A stretch of DNA of 64,000 nucleotides from contig JASHRG010000030.1 in the NCBI GenBank assembly GCA_030037495.1, positions 1-64,000 of the forward strand, given 5' to 3'. Shown one piece after another: positions 17,444-26,566 of this stretch; positions within the stretch are counted from its first letter, which is position 1; each line of letters starts with the position of its first letter. A program made the position numbers and the translations under genes. The stretch is from Microcaldota archaeon. GTDB lineage: Archaea > Micrarchaeota > Micrarchaeia > Micrarchaeales > Micrarchaeaceae. The notes under the pieces were generated by a model, which saw nothing but the letters and a program-made list of their open reading frames with translations, did no database searches and was not told the origin of the DNA.

Positions 17444-18061
17444 ATGGAAACCGCATCCGTAAATGTAAGGCCGCCGCAGCCGTCAATACCCAAGCAACTA
17501 AGGGTTGACAGCTCGACCCCTGATCTTGTGGTACAGAGAGCCCGCGAATACGCACGCCTTTTCGTCAGGTACTATACCCAAAGGGACGGCGACGCGATGA
17601 GGGCAGCAGAGCTTATAAGGGCAGATGGAAAGGGAGTGCCTCCAGAGGCACTCTTCAAGGCGATTGCCAATGAGGCGGGATGCACAGATGTGCAGGCAGA
17701 GGCGCTGTTCAGTCGGATAAGCCAGAAGCTTCACGGTGCCCGCATACAGTACAGTAGGGAATTTGCAAGCGGAGACTATGTAAGAAGCGCAACAATAGCG
17801 CAGAATGCAGGGTTGCCGCAAGAGAATATAGACCTATCAATAAACATGGCGATCAGCGAGGCTGTTGCCGCTGCGACAAGAGCGGAAACGTCCATAGCAG
17901 GTGTACTCAAGCTGCTTGATCTGAAGCAGATGTTCAAGATACCTGACTTAGTAATAAGTGGCATTATTGAGAGGCATAAGCTGCACAGGCCATATGAGCT
18001 TCTTGTGCAACAGGGTTACCCAAGAGTATCAGGAGTAGGAATTAGAGAAGCGTCAGCTTAG
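17444..18061 (+). CDS. Hypothetical helical protein, 205 residues
   Basis: Not recognised. After a Pro-rich start it is almost wholly alpha-helical (VVQRAREYARLFVRYYTQRD; ALFSRISQKLHGARIQY; ISEAVAAATRAETSI), with no membrane segment and one Cys. It has a strong promoter and ribosome site, suggesting high expression. It overlaps the 3' end of uS10 on the other strand by 9 nt. An ADP-ribosylation, tetratricopeptide or other named fold cannot be supported from sequence alone. Confidence 0.6.
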   Translation: METASVNVRPPQPSIPKQLRVDSSTPDLVVQRAREYARLFVRYYTQRDGDAMRAAELIRADGKGVPPEALFKAIANEAGCTDVQAEALFSRISQKLHGARIQYSREFASGDYVRSATIAQNAGLPQENIDLSINMAISEAVAAATRAETSIAGVLKLLDLKQMFKIPDLVISGIIERHKLHRPYELLVQQGYPRVSGVGIREASA

Positions 18062-18358
18062 GCTTATCTCTATCTGCACAGTGTCAGGGACAACTATCCT
18101 CATTACCTGCCTTAGCGCCTGTTCACTGCCATCTATCTGGATTAGTCTTTTGTGTATTCTCAATTCCCACTTCTCATAGGTGTGGCTTCCGTCAGCTGCA
18201 GGTGTCTTCCTTGTTGTCTGGGAAATCCTCCTTGTTGGAAGAGGTACAGGGCCACGGCTCTTCACGTTCAAAGATTGGGCAATGCTCTTTATCTGCTTGG
18301 CAATACTGTCAACATCCTTCCTGTTGATGCTGACCAGCTTGATTATTGCAATGCTCAT
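18053..18358 (-). CDS. rps10: Ribosomal protein uS10
   Basis: A 101-residue small-subunit protein. SRGPVPLPTRRI is the family signature, with the HTYEKWELRIHKRLIQID strand region after it. It follows EF-1alpha by 5 nt on the same strand, the standard archaeal EF-1alpha/uS10 order, so both share a transcript. Confidence 0.96.
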   Translation of the reverse strand: MSIAIIKLVSINRKDVDSIAKQIKSIAQSLNVKSRGPVPLPTRRISQTTRKTPAADGSHTYEKWELRIHKRLIQIDGSEQALRQVMRIVVPDTVQIEISLS

Positions 18359-18363
18359 TGAAT

Positions 18364-19635
18364 CTAGGCCCTTGGAGTCACTTCAAGTATTACCCCAGCG
18401 CCTATTGTTTCTCCCATGTCCCTTATGGCAAACCTTCCCAAAGGAGGGAAGTCGCTGAATTTCTCGCAAGAAATCGGCTTTGTGGGCTTTATCTTGACTA
18501 TTGCAATGTCCCCTGTCTTCAATGTCTGAGGATTCTTCTCTGCGGTTTGGCCTGTCTTAGGATCCTTCTTTTCAAGGAAATCCACGAAGGTGCACGCCAC
18601 CTGGGCAGTGTGTATGTGGAATACAGGAGTGTAACCTCTTGCAATCACGTTCTGGTGGTGGAGTATCACTACCTGGGCAGTAAACTCCTGCGCAACTGTT
18701 GGCGGGTGAGAGCTTGGCCCTATCACGTCTCCTCTCTTAAGATCCTTCTTCTCAAGGCCCTTTACAGCAAATCCTATGTTGTCGCCAGGCTCTGCCTTCT
18801 GCAATTGCTGGTGGTGCATCTCAATGCTCTTGACCTCTGCCTTTGCTCCGCCAGGCATCACGACTATAAGGTCTCCAGGCTTCAACACCCCTGTTTCTAC
18901 CCTTCCTACAGGTATTGTGCCGAATCCCTGCACAGTGTGCACGTCCTGGACAGGAAGCCTTAGCGGCTTGTCTGTTGGCTTTGCAGGAAGCTTGAGCATG
19001 TCAAGCGCCTCCAGAAGAGTTGGCCCATTGTACCATGGCATCTTGTCGCTCTTTTTTCCGGCGTTGCTGCCTTCTAGAGCAGAGTATGGAACATAAGCTA
19101 TTACAGTATCTGGCTTGTAGCCAAGTGTCTTGAGCAGTTCTGACACTGACTTCTTTGTCTCCTCGTACTTCTCTTGTGAGAAGTTTACAGCGTCCATCTT
19201 GTTTATACCGACTATCATCTGCTTTACTCCAAGAACGTTTGCAAGTATTGCATGCTCCCTTGTCTGCGCCTGAAGGCCCTCCTTTGCGCTGCATACCAGT
19301 ACGGCTGCATCAGACTGGCTTGCCCCTGTTATCATGTTCTTTACGAAGTCCCTGTGCCCAGGAGCGTCTATTATAGTGAAGTAGTACTTCTGCGTCTGGA
19401 ACTCCCTGTGAGCTATGTCTATTGTGATTCCTCTTTCACGCTCTTCCTTAAGTGAGTCCATGACAAAAGCGAACTCGAATGTAGGCTTATTGAACGTTTG
19501 AGTAAGCTCCTTCATTCTTGCCATATCTCTGTCAGAAATAGCTCCTGTCTCAAAAAGCAGTCTTCCGACTGTGGTTGACTTTCCGTGGTCAACGTGCCCT
19601 ATGAATATTAGGTTCATGTGTGGTTTGTCTGCCAT
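18364..19635 (-). CDS. tuf: Elongation factor 1-alpha
   Basis: A 423-residue GTPase that brings aminoacyl-tRNA to the ribosome. G1 is GHVDHGKST near residue 13, switch-region ERERGITIDIAH, G3 DAPGHRDF and G4 NKMD are all present, followed by the two beta-barrel domains (PLRLPVQDVHTVQGFGTIPV; GVILEVTP). A GTGATAAC sequence directly precedes the ATG. The downstream gene is uS10. Confidence 0.97.
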   Translation of the reverse strand: MADKPHMNLIFIGHVDHGKSTTVGRLLFETGAISDRDMARMKELTQTFNKPTFEFAFVMDSLKEERERGITIDIAHREFQTQKYYFTIIDAPGHRDFVKNMITGASQSDAAVLVCSAKEGLQAQTREHAILANVLGVKQMIVGINKMDAVNFSQEKYEETKKSVSELLKTLGYKPDTVIAYVPYSALEGSNAGKKSDKMPWYNGPTLLEALDMLKLPAKPTDKPLRLPVQDVHTVQGFGTIPVGRVETGVLKPGDLIVVMPGGAKAEVKSIEMHHQQLQKAEPGDNIGFAVKGLEKKDLKRGDVIGPSSHPPTVAQEFTAQVVILHHQNVIARGYTPVFHIHTAQVACTFVDFLEKKDPKTGQTAEKNPQTLKTGDIAIVKIKPTKPISCEKFSDFPPLGRFAIRDMGETIGAGVILEVTPRA

Positions 19636-19777
19636 GTTATCACTTACTAATCGTTAATGTGAATTTATGAAAAGCGAACCGAGGCTGTTTTGCCAGTTTC
19701 CGTCAGTAGAAAGCGCTTTCCTCCGTTGTATTATATAGTGGTTAGATATTTATACTTTATGCTTTTTTGGATCTGTT

Positions 19778-20326
19778 TTAATCTTCTTCAAGGTCAAAGT
19801 CCCAAGCCCTTAGCCCCATAGCTTTCATGGCTCTTGAAAATATGTCATCTCCAAGTATGTTTATTCTTGAATCTGGATTGCCTTCGCGGCGGTGCACAAT
19901 GCGGGTTGGTAATTTAACATAAATGAATAAAACAGCAGTAGCTATGGTTGCTGGAGCAATCACGTCAGTGAAAACATGTGGTGGTTGCCTTAAAAACTCT
20001 ATCAGTTCTGCAAGCATTACACCGGCTAAGCCCACTCTGCAAAGGTTTTCAATAGTATGTACGGTGCCGTCTAGGTGTGACTCCCTGTCATAGAGCCCAC
20101 CAAATTCCCTAAGCTCAGGGGCCAACCTTGCAAGAACCTCAGTTCCAGAGTAGTTGTCAAAACTGCGCACAAGTTTTTCTATCTTGAGCGCACACTCACA
20201 TCCTTCTCTGCATCTGTCAGCCCCGTACCTGCGCTGCACCACTTCTCTTAGGAGATCAAGGCTACTTCTTGGCTGCATAATCTCAGTTTTCACAGGTGTT
20301 GAAACCCTAGTTGTGTCTACTCCCAT
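19778..20326 (-). CDS. Hypothetical protein, possibly with one membrane segment
   Basis: A 182-residue orphan. A CREGCECALKIEKLVRSF helix near the N-terminal third has two close Cys, and a hydrophobic stretch (VIAPATIATAVLFIYV) near residue 135 may be a membrane or buried helix. ATG 20326 fits a TATA element at about 20346-20355 and gives a leaderless message; GTG 20341 is upstream in frame. Confidence 0.5.
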   Translation of the reverse strand: MGVDTTRVSTPVKTEIMQPRSSLDLLREVVQRRYGADRCREGCECALKIEKLVRSFDNYSGTEVLARLAPELREFGGLYDRESHLDGTVHTIENLCRVGLAGVMLAELIEFLRQPPHVFTDVIAPATIATAVLFIYVKLPTRIVHRREGNPDSRINILGDDIFSRAMKAMGLRAWDFDLEED

Positions 20327-20427
20327 GCCTATACCTCTCACGTCATTATATTTATGTTTTTAGTATCGCAAGGACAATGTTGCAACCGTGTAACATCCAT
20401 ACCTATCTGCTAACCAAAAACAAAGGT

Positions 20428-20450
20428 ATTTATAAGGTCGTATTTATAAC
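20428..20450 (+). promoter_or_regulatory. Tandem TATA boxes before the acidic micro-gene
   Basis: TATTTATAAG (20428-20437) and TATTTATAAC (20441-20450) are 13 nt apart. The first would start RNA near 20455-20458, including the upstream frame at 20463; the second would start near 20468-20471, after that ATG. This could give two messages with different leaders. Confidence 0.5.
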
Positions 20451-20462
20451 AAAAAGAGGTGA

Positions 20463-20489
20463 ATGGCCTTCACAAAGACGGTGATCTAG
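20463..20489 (+). CDS. Upstream 8-codon leader frame
   Basis: ATG GCC TTC ACA AAG ACG GTG ATC TAG encodes MAFTKTVI. It has its own GAGGTGA ribosome site, and its last two codons carry GGTGATC, the ribosome site of the next gene, whose ATG follows the stop directly (TAGATG). This could couple or gate translation of the acidic protein. Confidence 0.35.
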   Translation: MAFTKTVI

Positions 20490-20612
20490 ATGAAATATGA
20501 CATTATGCTGGAAGCAGCGGCAAAGGAGTCTGAAGACGAGGACGACGAAGACGACATGGATGAAGACGACTTCGATGAGGACGACGATGACATGGACGAC
20601 GAAGACATGTAA
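20490..20612 (+). CDS. Highly acidic 40-residue micro-protein
   Basis: Encodes MKYDIMLEAAAKESEDEDDE followed by an unbroken Asp/Glu/Met-rich tail. More than half of the residues are acidic. It has a strong GGTGATC site. Polyacidic tails bind histone-like proteins, chaperones or metal ions in other systems, but no homology is claimed. It stands directly before CDC48, with its own promoter and separated by 168 nt, so the two may be linked only by location. Confidence 0.6.
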   Translation: MKYDIMLEAAAKESEDEDDEDDMDEDDFDEDDDDMDDEDM

Positions 20613-20740
20613 TCAAATCCAGTTAATTCTTGCTATATGTCTCTTTTCCTTTTATTTTCGAAAGGTATAAAAGGAACAATACCAAAATATATGTGAGGAC
20701 AGTCGGATTCTCTATCTAGCCTAAGCATAGGCAAGGGTAT

Positions 20741-20760
20741 TATAAATACCGTTTATAAAT
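20741..20760 (+). promoter_or_regulatory. Tandem TATA elements for CDC48
   Basis: TATAAATAC (20741-20749) and TTTATAAAT (20752-20760) lie 21-40 nt before ATG 20781, the distance expected for leaderless or short-leader archaeal messages. The layout matches that of the acidic micro-gene. Confidence 0.5.
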
Positions 20761-20780
20761 AATCAAATAGTTGGTCAGGA

Positions 20781-22937
20781 ATGGCAGATGGCGTAGAGCT
20801 AACAGTCGCAGGTGCGCTTGTTACTGATGATGGCAGGGGCATTGCTAGGATAGACTCAAAGGCAAGAAAGATGCTCAACGTGATCTCCGGCGACATAATA
20901 GAGATCAAGGGCAAGAAGAGGTCAACTGCAGCAATAGTATGGCAGGCCCACCAGCAGGACGAGGGCCTAGACTTCATAAGGATTGACGGTTTCATAAGGC
21001 AGAACCTTGGCATAGGCATAGGGGACAAGGTGTTTGTGAAGAAGGCAGAGGTGCAGGACGCAGAAAGGGTTATCCTTGCTCCTCCTCCAAACCAGAAGAA
21101 TCCAATTTCTCCTGACTTCTCTGAATATGCAAAGAACAGATTGGAGGACAAGCCTCTTGTAAAGGGAGACGTTGTCCCGATAGCGATGTTCGGCTATGTC
21201 TTTGCTTTTGTTGTGGCGCAGGTCACCCCTCATGGAGTGGTCAGGGTCGGAAGGAACACAGAAGTAATAGTCAGGACTGAGCCTGTTTCTGACTCTATGG
21301 TTAGGATCGGAGAGGTGCACTACGAGGACATTGGAGGACTAAAGAACGAAATCCAGAAGGTAAGGGAGATGGTGGAGCTTCCGATACGTTACCCGGAATT
21401 GTTCGAAAGGCTGGGGATAGAGCCTCCAAAGGGAGTGCTTCTTTACGGGGCGCCTGGAACTGGGAAGACGCTTCTGGCAAAAGCTGTAGCAAACGAGAGC
21501 GATGCGCACTTCATAGACATATCAGGGCCAGAGCTGGTCAGCAAGTTCGTGGGAGAGAGCGAAGAGAAACTTAGAGAGATATTCAACGAGGCAAAGGAAA
21601 AGGCGCCCACAATAATATTCATGGATGAGATAGATGCAATTGCACCAAAAAGGGAGGAAGCGACAAACGAGGTTGAGAGGCGAATGGTCTCACAGCTTCT
21701 TACGCTTATGGACGGAATGGCTTCAAGAGGCCAGGTAATAGTTATCGGCGCAACTAACAGGCCAAACGCAATCGACCCTGCGCTAAGAAGGCCTGGAAGA
21801 TTCGACAGGGAAATTGAAATAGGAGTACCTGACAGAAACTCAAGAAAGGAGATTCTGCAGATACACACAAGGAATATGCCGCTTGCAAAAGATGTAAACA
21901 TAGATGAACTGGCAGACATGACGCACGGATACACCGGAGCAGACATATCTGCTCTTGTGAGGGAAGCTGCCATGGCGACGCTAAGGACAATACTGCCAAA
22001 GATACTTGACAAGAAAAGCGTGCCAAACGAGCTGCTCATGAGCCTAAATGTGAAGAGGAACGACTTCGTTGAGGCAATAGGCAGCGTCCAGCCAAGCGCG
22101 CTCAGAGAGGTCTTCGTTGAAAGGCCAAACGTGCACTGGAGCGATGTTGGCGGCCTCTCAGAGATAAAGAACCAGCTCAAGGAGGCATGTGAAATGCCGA
22201 TAAAGAACCCAGCAGCGTTCGAGAAGATGGGCATAAGGCCTGTAAGGGGAATACTGATAGTGGGTGCCCCAGGAACTGGAAAGACGCTCCTGGCAAAGGC
22301 TGTTGCAACAGAGCGCGAATCGAACTTCATACTGATAAAAGGTCCAGAAGTGCTCAGCAAGTACGTTGGGGAAAGCGAGAAAGCTGTTAGAGAGGTGTTC
22401 AGGAAGGCAAAGATGGCCGCGCCATGCATAATATTCATAGACGAAATAGATGCAATAACAACGGTAAGGGACTCTGAATCAAGCGACTCCATGGTAACAG
22501 AGAGGGTTGTAGACACCCTGCTCACTGAAATGGACGGGCTCCAGGAAATGAAGAACATAATAGTTCTTGCTGCCACAAACAGGCCAGACATGATTGACCC
22601 AGCGCTGCTGAGGCCAGGACGATTCGACAAGATAATAGAGATACCGCTTCCTGATGAAACCACAAGAGCTGCCATATTCAAGGTGCACACAAAGAGAATG
22701 CCTCTTGGAAAGGACGTGAATCTTGAAGAGCTTGCAAAGATGACAGAGAACTATACTGGCGCAGAGCTGGAAAACATAGTCAGGGAAGCGGGAATGAACG
22801 CGATAAGGGCCGGCAGGCCAATGGTTTCAAAGGCGGACTTCACCACCGCGCTCAAGGAGGTGAGGCCAGCAGTGCCAAAGGATGTTGCTGACAGGATCAG
22901 AAGGTTTAAGGAGGAACCAGAAATGATGTACAGATAA
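20781..22937 (+). CDS. cdc48: CDC48/VCP-type AAA ATPase
   Basis: A 718-residue unfoldase with N-domain, D1 and D2. Walker A is GAPGTGKT in both domains (223-230 and 495-502; the usual form is GPPGTGKT). Walker B reads [10 protein letters not shown] and [10 protein letters not shown], and both second regions of homology are present ([38 protein letters not shown]). The C-terminus ends Met-Tyr-Arg, which fits the HbYX pattern for docking to the 20S proteasome. Likely role: extraction and unfolding of proteins for the proteasome. eS6 follows 12 nt later. Confidence 0.97.
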   Translation: MADGVELTVAGALVTDDGRGIARIDSKARKMLNVISGDIIEIKGKKRSTAAIVWQAHQQDEGLDFIRIDGFIRQNLGIGIGDKVFVKKAEVQDAERVILAPPPNQKNPISPDFSEYAKNRLEDKPLVKGDVVPIAMFGYVFAFVVAQVTPHGVVRVGRNTEVIVRTEPVSDSMVRIGEVHYEDIGGLKNEIQKVREMVELPIRYPELFERLGIEPPKGVLLYGAPGTGKTLLAKAVANESDAHFIDISGPELVSKFVGESEEKLREIFNEAKEKAPTIIFMDEIDAIAPKREEATNEVERRMVSQLLTLMDGMASRGQVIVIGATNRPNAIDPALRRPGRFDREIEIGVPDRNSRKEILQIHTRNMPLAKDVNIDELADMTHGYTGADISALVREAAMATLRTILPKILDKKSVPNELLMSLNVKRNDFVEAIGSVQPSALREVFVERPNVHWSDVGGLSEIKNQLKEACEMPIKNPAAFEKMGIRPVRGILIVGAPGTGKTLLAKAVATERESNFILIKGPEVLSKYVGESEKAVREVFRKAKMAAPCIIFIDEIDAITTVRDSESSDSMVTERVVDTLLTEMDGLQEMKNIIVLAATNRPDMIDPALLRPGRFDKIIEIPLPDETTRAAIFKVHTKRMPLGKDVNLEELAKMTENYTGAELENIVREAGMNAIRAGRPMVSKADFTTALKEVRPAVPKDVADRIRRFKEEPEMMYR

Positions 22938-22949
22938 AAAGGTGTTCTT

Positions 22950-23411
22950 TTGAAGATAGTGTTCTCTGATAGGAAACTGGGAAGAAGCGCTCAGATGGAG
23001 CTGCAGGTTGACAAGGCGGCAGTGCTTCTCAACAAGAAGATAGGAGAAACGGTTGACGGAACGTTCCTTGGCCTCACGGGATACACGCTCCAGATAACAG
23101 GAGGGAGCGACAAGTCAGGGTTCCCAATGGAGAGGAGCATGGACGGCACCGGGAAGGTCAAGGTGCTTAAGCTCATATCGAAATCAGGAAAGAGCAGCGG
23201 CCAGTACAGAAGGGAAAGCAAGAGGGGCAACATGGTAAGCCCTGACACGGAGCAGGTAAACCTTGTAATCCTGGAGTATGGGGACAGATCGCCAGAAGAG
23301 CTCTTCCCCAAAAAGGAGAAAGCTGCGGAGGCGCCCAAGGAGGCAAAGAAGGAAGAGAAAAAGGAAGAGAAAAAGGAGGAGAAGAAGGAGCAGAAGGAAG
23401 CAAAGGCATAA
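22950..23411 (+). CDS. rps6e: Ribosomal protein eS6
   Basis: A 153-residue small-subunit protein. The first about 118 residues are the family core (ITGGSDKSGFPMERSMDGTG is the signature). From about residue 119 it continues as a Lys/Glu repeat tail, (KKEE)n, which looks like a charged disordered extension beyond normal archaeal eS6. TTG 22950 is the start. It lies between CDC48 and aIF2-gamma on one strand. Confidence 0.93.
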   Translation: MKIVFSDRKLGRSAQMELQVDKAAVLLNKKIGETVDGTFLGLTGYTLQITGGSDKSGFPMERSMDGTGKVKVLKLISKSGKSSGQYRRESKRGNMVSPDTEQVNLVILEYGDRSPEELFPKKEKAAEAPKEAKKEEKKEEKKEEKKEQKEAKA

Positions 23412-23448
23412 TATACTCATTCTCTAATATTTCTACAGAGCTTAGATA

Positions 23449-24675
23449 GTGATACAATTGGATCCATTGAAACAAAGCGTAATGAATATAGGGACCCTTG
23501 GCCACATAGACCATGGGAAAACCTCGCTAACGAAGGCGATAACAAATGTCTGGACAGACAGGCACAGCGAGAGCATAAAGAGGAACATGACTATAAAGCT
23601 GGGCTACGCTGACGTAGTGATAAGGAAGTGCCCAAGCTGCAAGGGAGCCGAGGCATACACAACAAAGGAAAAATGCGACCACTGCAAGTCAAAGACAGAA
23701 CCCCTTGTAAGGGTTTCGCTGATTGATGCACCTGGCCACGAGACCCTCATGGCAACGGCAATAGCAGGATCAAGCGTAATAGATGGAATACTTTTCGTCA
23801 TAGCTGCAAATGAACCATGCCCCATGCCGCAGACAAAGGAGCACCTGATGATAATCAACGTTCTTGGAATCAAGAACGTGATAATAGTGCAGAGCAAGAT
23901 AGACATAGTTGGCAGGGAGGGAGCGATCAAGCACTACAAACAGATAAAGGAGTTCATAAAGGGCAGCGCCATAGAGAACGCGCCGATAGTGCCTGTGATG
24001 ACCAACCAGGGCATAAACATAGATGTGCTTCTTGAAATGGTAGCAAACATGAAAAAGCCTGAACGCGAAATTGACGCAGACCCTTTGATGTATGTGGTGA
24101 GGTCTTTTGATGTCAACAAGCCAGGCATAGACGCATCAGAGGTTACCGGAGGGGTGATAGGAGGCGCGATAATTAGAGGAAGGTTCAGGCTCGGTGAAGA
24201 GATAGAGATAAGGCCTGGCATGAAGGCTCCTGGCAAGGCGGGAAAGCGCGAGGCATACACCCCTATAGTCACAGTGATAGACAGGATGAACACAGGGTCA
24301 AGCGAGATAGCAGAGGCATTGCCAGGCGGCCTGATCGGCATCTCTACAGAGCTGGACCCATCTTTCACCAAGGCGGACGGCCTTGTCGGGGATGTCGTCG
24401 GCCACGTGGGCAAGCTCCCTGATGTGGTATCAGACCTTACATTCAAATACCACAGGCTCAACAGGAGCGACATACCAGAACAGTCGCTCAAGGAGGACGA
24501 GCCACTTGTGATAGGCATAGGAACAGCAACAGCAATAGGCTACGTGAAAAAGGTGAAGAAGGACACTGTGGAGGTGGAGCTCAAGAGGCCTGTAGTCCCG
24601 GCAAAGAACACAAAGATGGCAGTCATGAGGAACATAGGCCAGAGATGGAGGCTCACAGGTTACGGGACTATCTGA
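23449..24675 (+). CDS. eif2g: Translation initiation factor aIF2, gamma subunit
   Basis: A 408-residue GTPase that carries Met-tRNAi to the small subunit. G1 is GHIDHGKTS, G3 DAPGHE, and the zinc knuckle is CPSC...CDHC. Domain II and III motifs GGVIGGAIIRGRF and TATAIGYVKKV follow. GTG 23449 is used. It is the third gene of a CDC48-eS6-aIF2-gamma strand run. Its 3' end overlaps the convergent DHH gene by 8 nt. Confidence 0.97.
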   Translation: MIQLDPLKQSVMNIGTLGHIDHGKTSLTKAITNVWTDRHSESIKRNMTIKLGYADVVIRKCPSCKGAEAYTTKEKCDHCKSKTEPLVRVSLIDAPGHETLMATAIAGSSVIDGILFVIAANEPCPMPQTKEHLMIINVLGIKNVIIVQSKIDIVGREGAIKHYKQIKEFIKGSAIENAPIVPVMTNQGINIDVLLEMVANMKKPEREIDADPLMYVVRSFDVNKPGIDASEVTGGVIGGAIIRGRFRLGEEIEIRPGMKAPGKAGKREAYTPIVTVIDRMNTGSSEIAEALPGGLIGISTELDPSFTKADGLVGDVVGHVGKLPDVVSDLTFKYHRLNRSDIPEQSLKEDEPLVIGIGTATAIGYVKKVKKDTVEVELKRPVVPAKNTKMAVMRNIGQRWRLTGYGTI

Positions 24676-25711
24676 CAATCGTCTTCCTTTTTGTTGTCCT
24701 TTGATTATAGTACATTATCCTTTTACCGTATAAGCCCTCGCACATGCCTCTTATAGTTTCAGTTACCTTCTGCCTCTGCCCCTTCTCTTCAAGGTCATAT
24801 CCCTTGCCGTAGAGCGAGAACCCCGATGCCAAGGGATGCCCTCCTCCGCCAAACTTCATTGATATCTGCATGCTCTCTATTCCCCAGCCCGCAGAGTCCC
24901 TCCTGCTTCTTATGCTAGAGTTTCCATTGTCCTTGTTTACGTATATTGAAATGTCGCAATCAAGCTTCTCCATCATCGCCATGCACGCCTCCTGGTGCGA
25001 CAACTTTATGCCAAAGCCCACGGCTATCCTTATGCCGTTGATCGTAAGTATCTCAGCAGCGTCAAGGAGCTCCCTCATGTACGGAGCAGTCTCCTTCTTG
25101 TAGACTGAATAAGCCCGGTTCACGAGCTTTGACTCCATCTTGCCAGCTGAGAGCTCAAGCACCAGTTCCCTGAGCTTTGGGTTGTCTATGGCGCCTTCTG
25201 CGCCAAGGTACTTTATGGAGTAGCTTAGTTTGTCCACCAGCCTGTTCATTTTTTCCGACCTGGACTTCAGCGCAAAATCGGCCAGGTGCGTTATCTCTGC
25301 AAGCTTGTCCCCGAAGGCGCTCTTCCCGCAGAGCAGCCTGTACACGAGCTCCGCGCCGCAGAAATCCTTGTTCTCGCCCACAACCATCACATCGCAGAGT
25401 TTTGACATCTTCAAGACTGAGCTGTTGCTCCATGGATGATGATCCACCCATATTATCCTGTTGCCCTTTCTCCTGAACGAGCTAAGGCTTCTGGCAATCG
25501 AGCCTATTGCAGGCTCAGATGCGCCGAAGTCTGATATCACAAGGATGTGACCGCTGCCGCTTATCCGCTCTACGAAGCGCAGCGCCTCGCCAAAAAGCTC
25601 GCCGCCGTAGTTTATGAATATCACGTTCTCTATCGGCAGTTTGAAGTAGTGCACAAGCATCGCTGCGCTGGCCATTCCATCAAGATCAGATGAATGCGTC
25701 AGGTTGTACAT
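24668..25711 (-). CDS. DHH-family phosphoesterase
   Basis: A 347-residue metal-dependent phosphoesterase. Motifs: HSSDLDGMASA (I), ISDFGAS (II), WVDHHPW (III) and the C-terminal DHHA1 signature GGGGHPLASGFS. Archaeal members of this branch act on single-stranded nucleic acid ends, oligonucleotides or cyclic dinucleotides; which one applies here cannot be told. ATG 25711 is preferred to the upstream TTG. The C-terminal tail is basic (RTTKRKTIVR). Confidence 0.88.
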   Translation of the reverse strand: MYNLTHSSDLDGMASAAMLVHYFKLPIENVIFINYGGELFGEALRFVERISGSGHILVISDFGASEPAIGSIARSLSSFRRKGNRIIWVDHHPWSNSSVLKMSKLCDVMVVGENKDFCGAELVYRLLCGKSAFGDKLAEITHLADFALKSRSEKMNRLVDKLSYSIKYLGAEGAIDNPKLRELVLELSAGKMESKLVNRAYSVYKKETAPYMRELLDAAEILTINGIRIAVGFGIKLSHQEACMAMMEKLDCDISIYVNKDNGNSSIRSRRDSAGWGIESMQISMKFGGGGHPLASGFSLYGKGYDLEEKGQRQKVTETIRGMCEGLYGKRIMYYNQRTTKRKTIVR

Positions 25712-25819
25712 CGCCAAGCGAACACCAAGATATAAGATTGGGCACCTGCCTTAAATAATGCTACGATTACTGTTACATATTAATACCTTTGCGGCAACTA
25801 ACTATAGCGGGTGGTAGCG

Positions 25820-26200
25820 GTGAAGAGAATATCCGACATAATGGACAGGAAGCTCGTAGCCGTTGCTCCAAGCGCAACAGTGAAGTCTGCGTTAAAGCTC
25901 GCAGAGAATTCTGGTGTGGACCTTATCCTCATAGTCGATAACGAAAGGCTTGTTGGCGTAATACTCCAGGAGGAACTCCAGGATTACCTCACGGCCAATC
26001 CAAACAGCGCAAACCAGGTGGCAAACATAGCCAAGAGGCCGATATTCGTTGCAGCCAGCGACACTGTTTCATCGGCTGTGGGGAAGGCCATGGAAAACAA
26101 CATAAGCAGGTTGCCAGTAGTGGATTCGCTTGCCACGATGAAGTGCGTCGGGGTGGTAACTGCAACAGAGCTGCTCAAGGCAGCAGCCGAGAAGAAGTAG
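25820..26200 (+). CDS. Two-CBS-domain protein
   Basis: A 126-residue protein made of two CBS domains (VKSALKLAENSGVDLILIVDN...GVILQEEL; VSSAVGKAMENNISRLPVVD...GVVTATELLKAA), enough for one Bateman module. Such proteins sense adenosine nucleotides or regulate partner enzymes; no partner is fused. GTG 25820 starts at the usual position (MKRISDIM). It ends two bases before the stop of the convergent Alba gene. Confidence 0.9.
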   Translation: MKRISDIMDRKLVAVAPSATVKSALKLAENSGVDLILIVDNERLVGVILQEELQDYLTANPNSANQVANIAKRPIFVAASDTVSSAVGKAMENNISRLPVVDSLATMKCVGVVTATELLKAAAEKK

Positions 26201-26201
26201 C

Positions 26202-26501
26202 CTACTTTACAAGCACAATGTGTATGGCGCTTACCTTAGAGTGTGTCCCGTCTTCGTTTGCAAGGTCTTCCGAAGATGTACGTATGCTCTTCTCCTTCAG
26301 TGTGGGAAGGAACCTGTTTACAACTATCTCCTTGACATCCACTGCTTTAGAAATGGAATTCCCCCTTGCCTTTATCGCAACCTCCTGCACGCCGCTGTTG
26401 AACTGGGTGACAACAGCCAAGACATAATTCATCGTTGGCTTTTTTCCTATGTAAATTACGTTCTCTCCATCTGCGCCTATCTGCTGCCCGGGTTCGTTCA
26501 T
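26202..26501 (-). CDS. albA: Alba chromatin protein
   Basis: A 99-residue DNA/RNA-binding protein. The conserved core is [20 protein letters not shown], then [17 protein letters not shown] with the loop Arg/Lys residues, and the [11 protein letters not shown] final strand. Archaeal Alba compacts DNA and also binds RNA. ATG 26501 has GTGATAACC just upstream; GTG 26510 is the alternative. Confidence 0.92.
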   Translation of the reverse strand: MNEPGQQIGADGENVIYIGKKPTMNYVLAVVTQFNSGVQEVAIKARGNSISKAVDVKEIVVNRFLPTLKEKSIRTSSEDLANEDGTHSKVSAIHIVLVK

Positions 26502-26566
26502 GGTTATCACTCAACTCCATTTATTGTAATGAGCTGAGAACATATTTAATCATATCTTAAGCTGTT

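Noticed and set aside
21443-22690. Long open frame (415 codons) on the strand opposite CDC48
   Set aside because: It mirrors the conserved ATPase gene, has Ser/Ile/Leu-rich nonsense content and no recognisable motif.
23173-23514. Leu/Ser/Pro-rich minus-strand frames over the eS6 tail
   Set aside because: They arise from the complement of the Lys/Glu-rich repeat (GAA/AAG runs) and are not independent genes.
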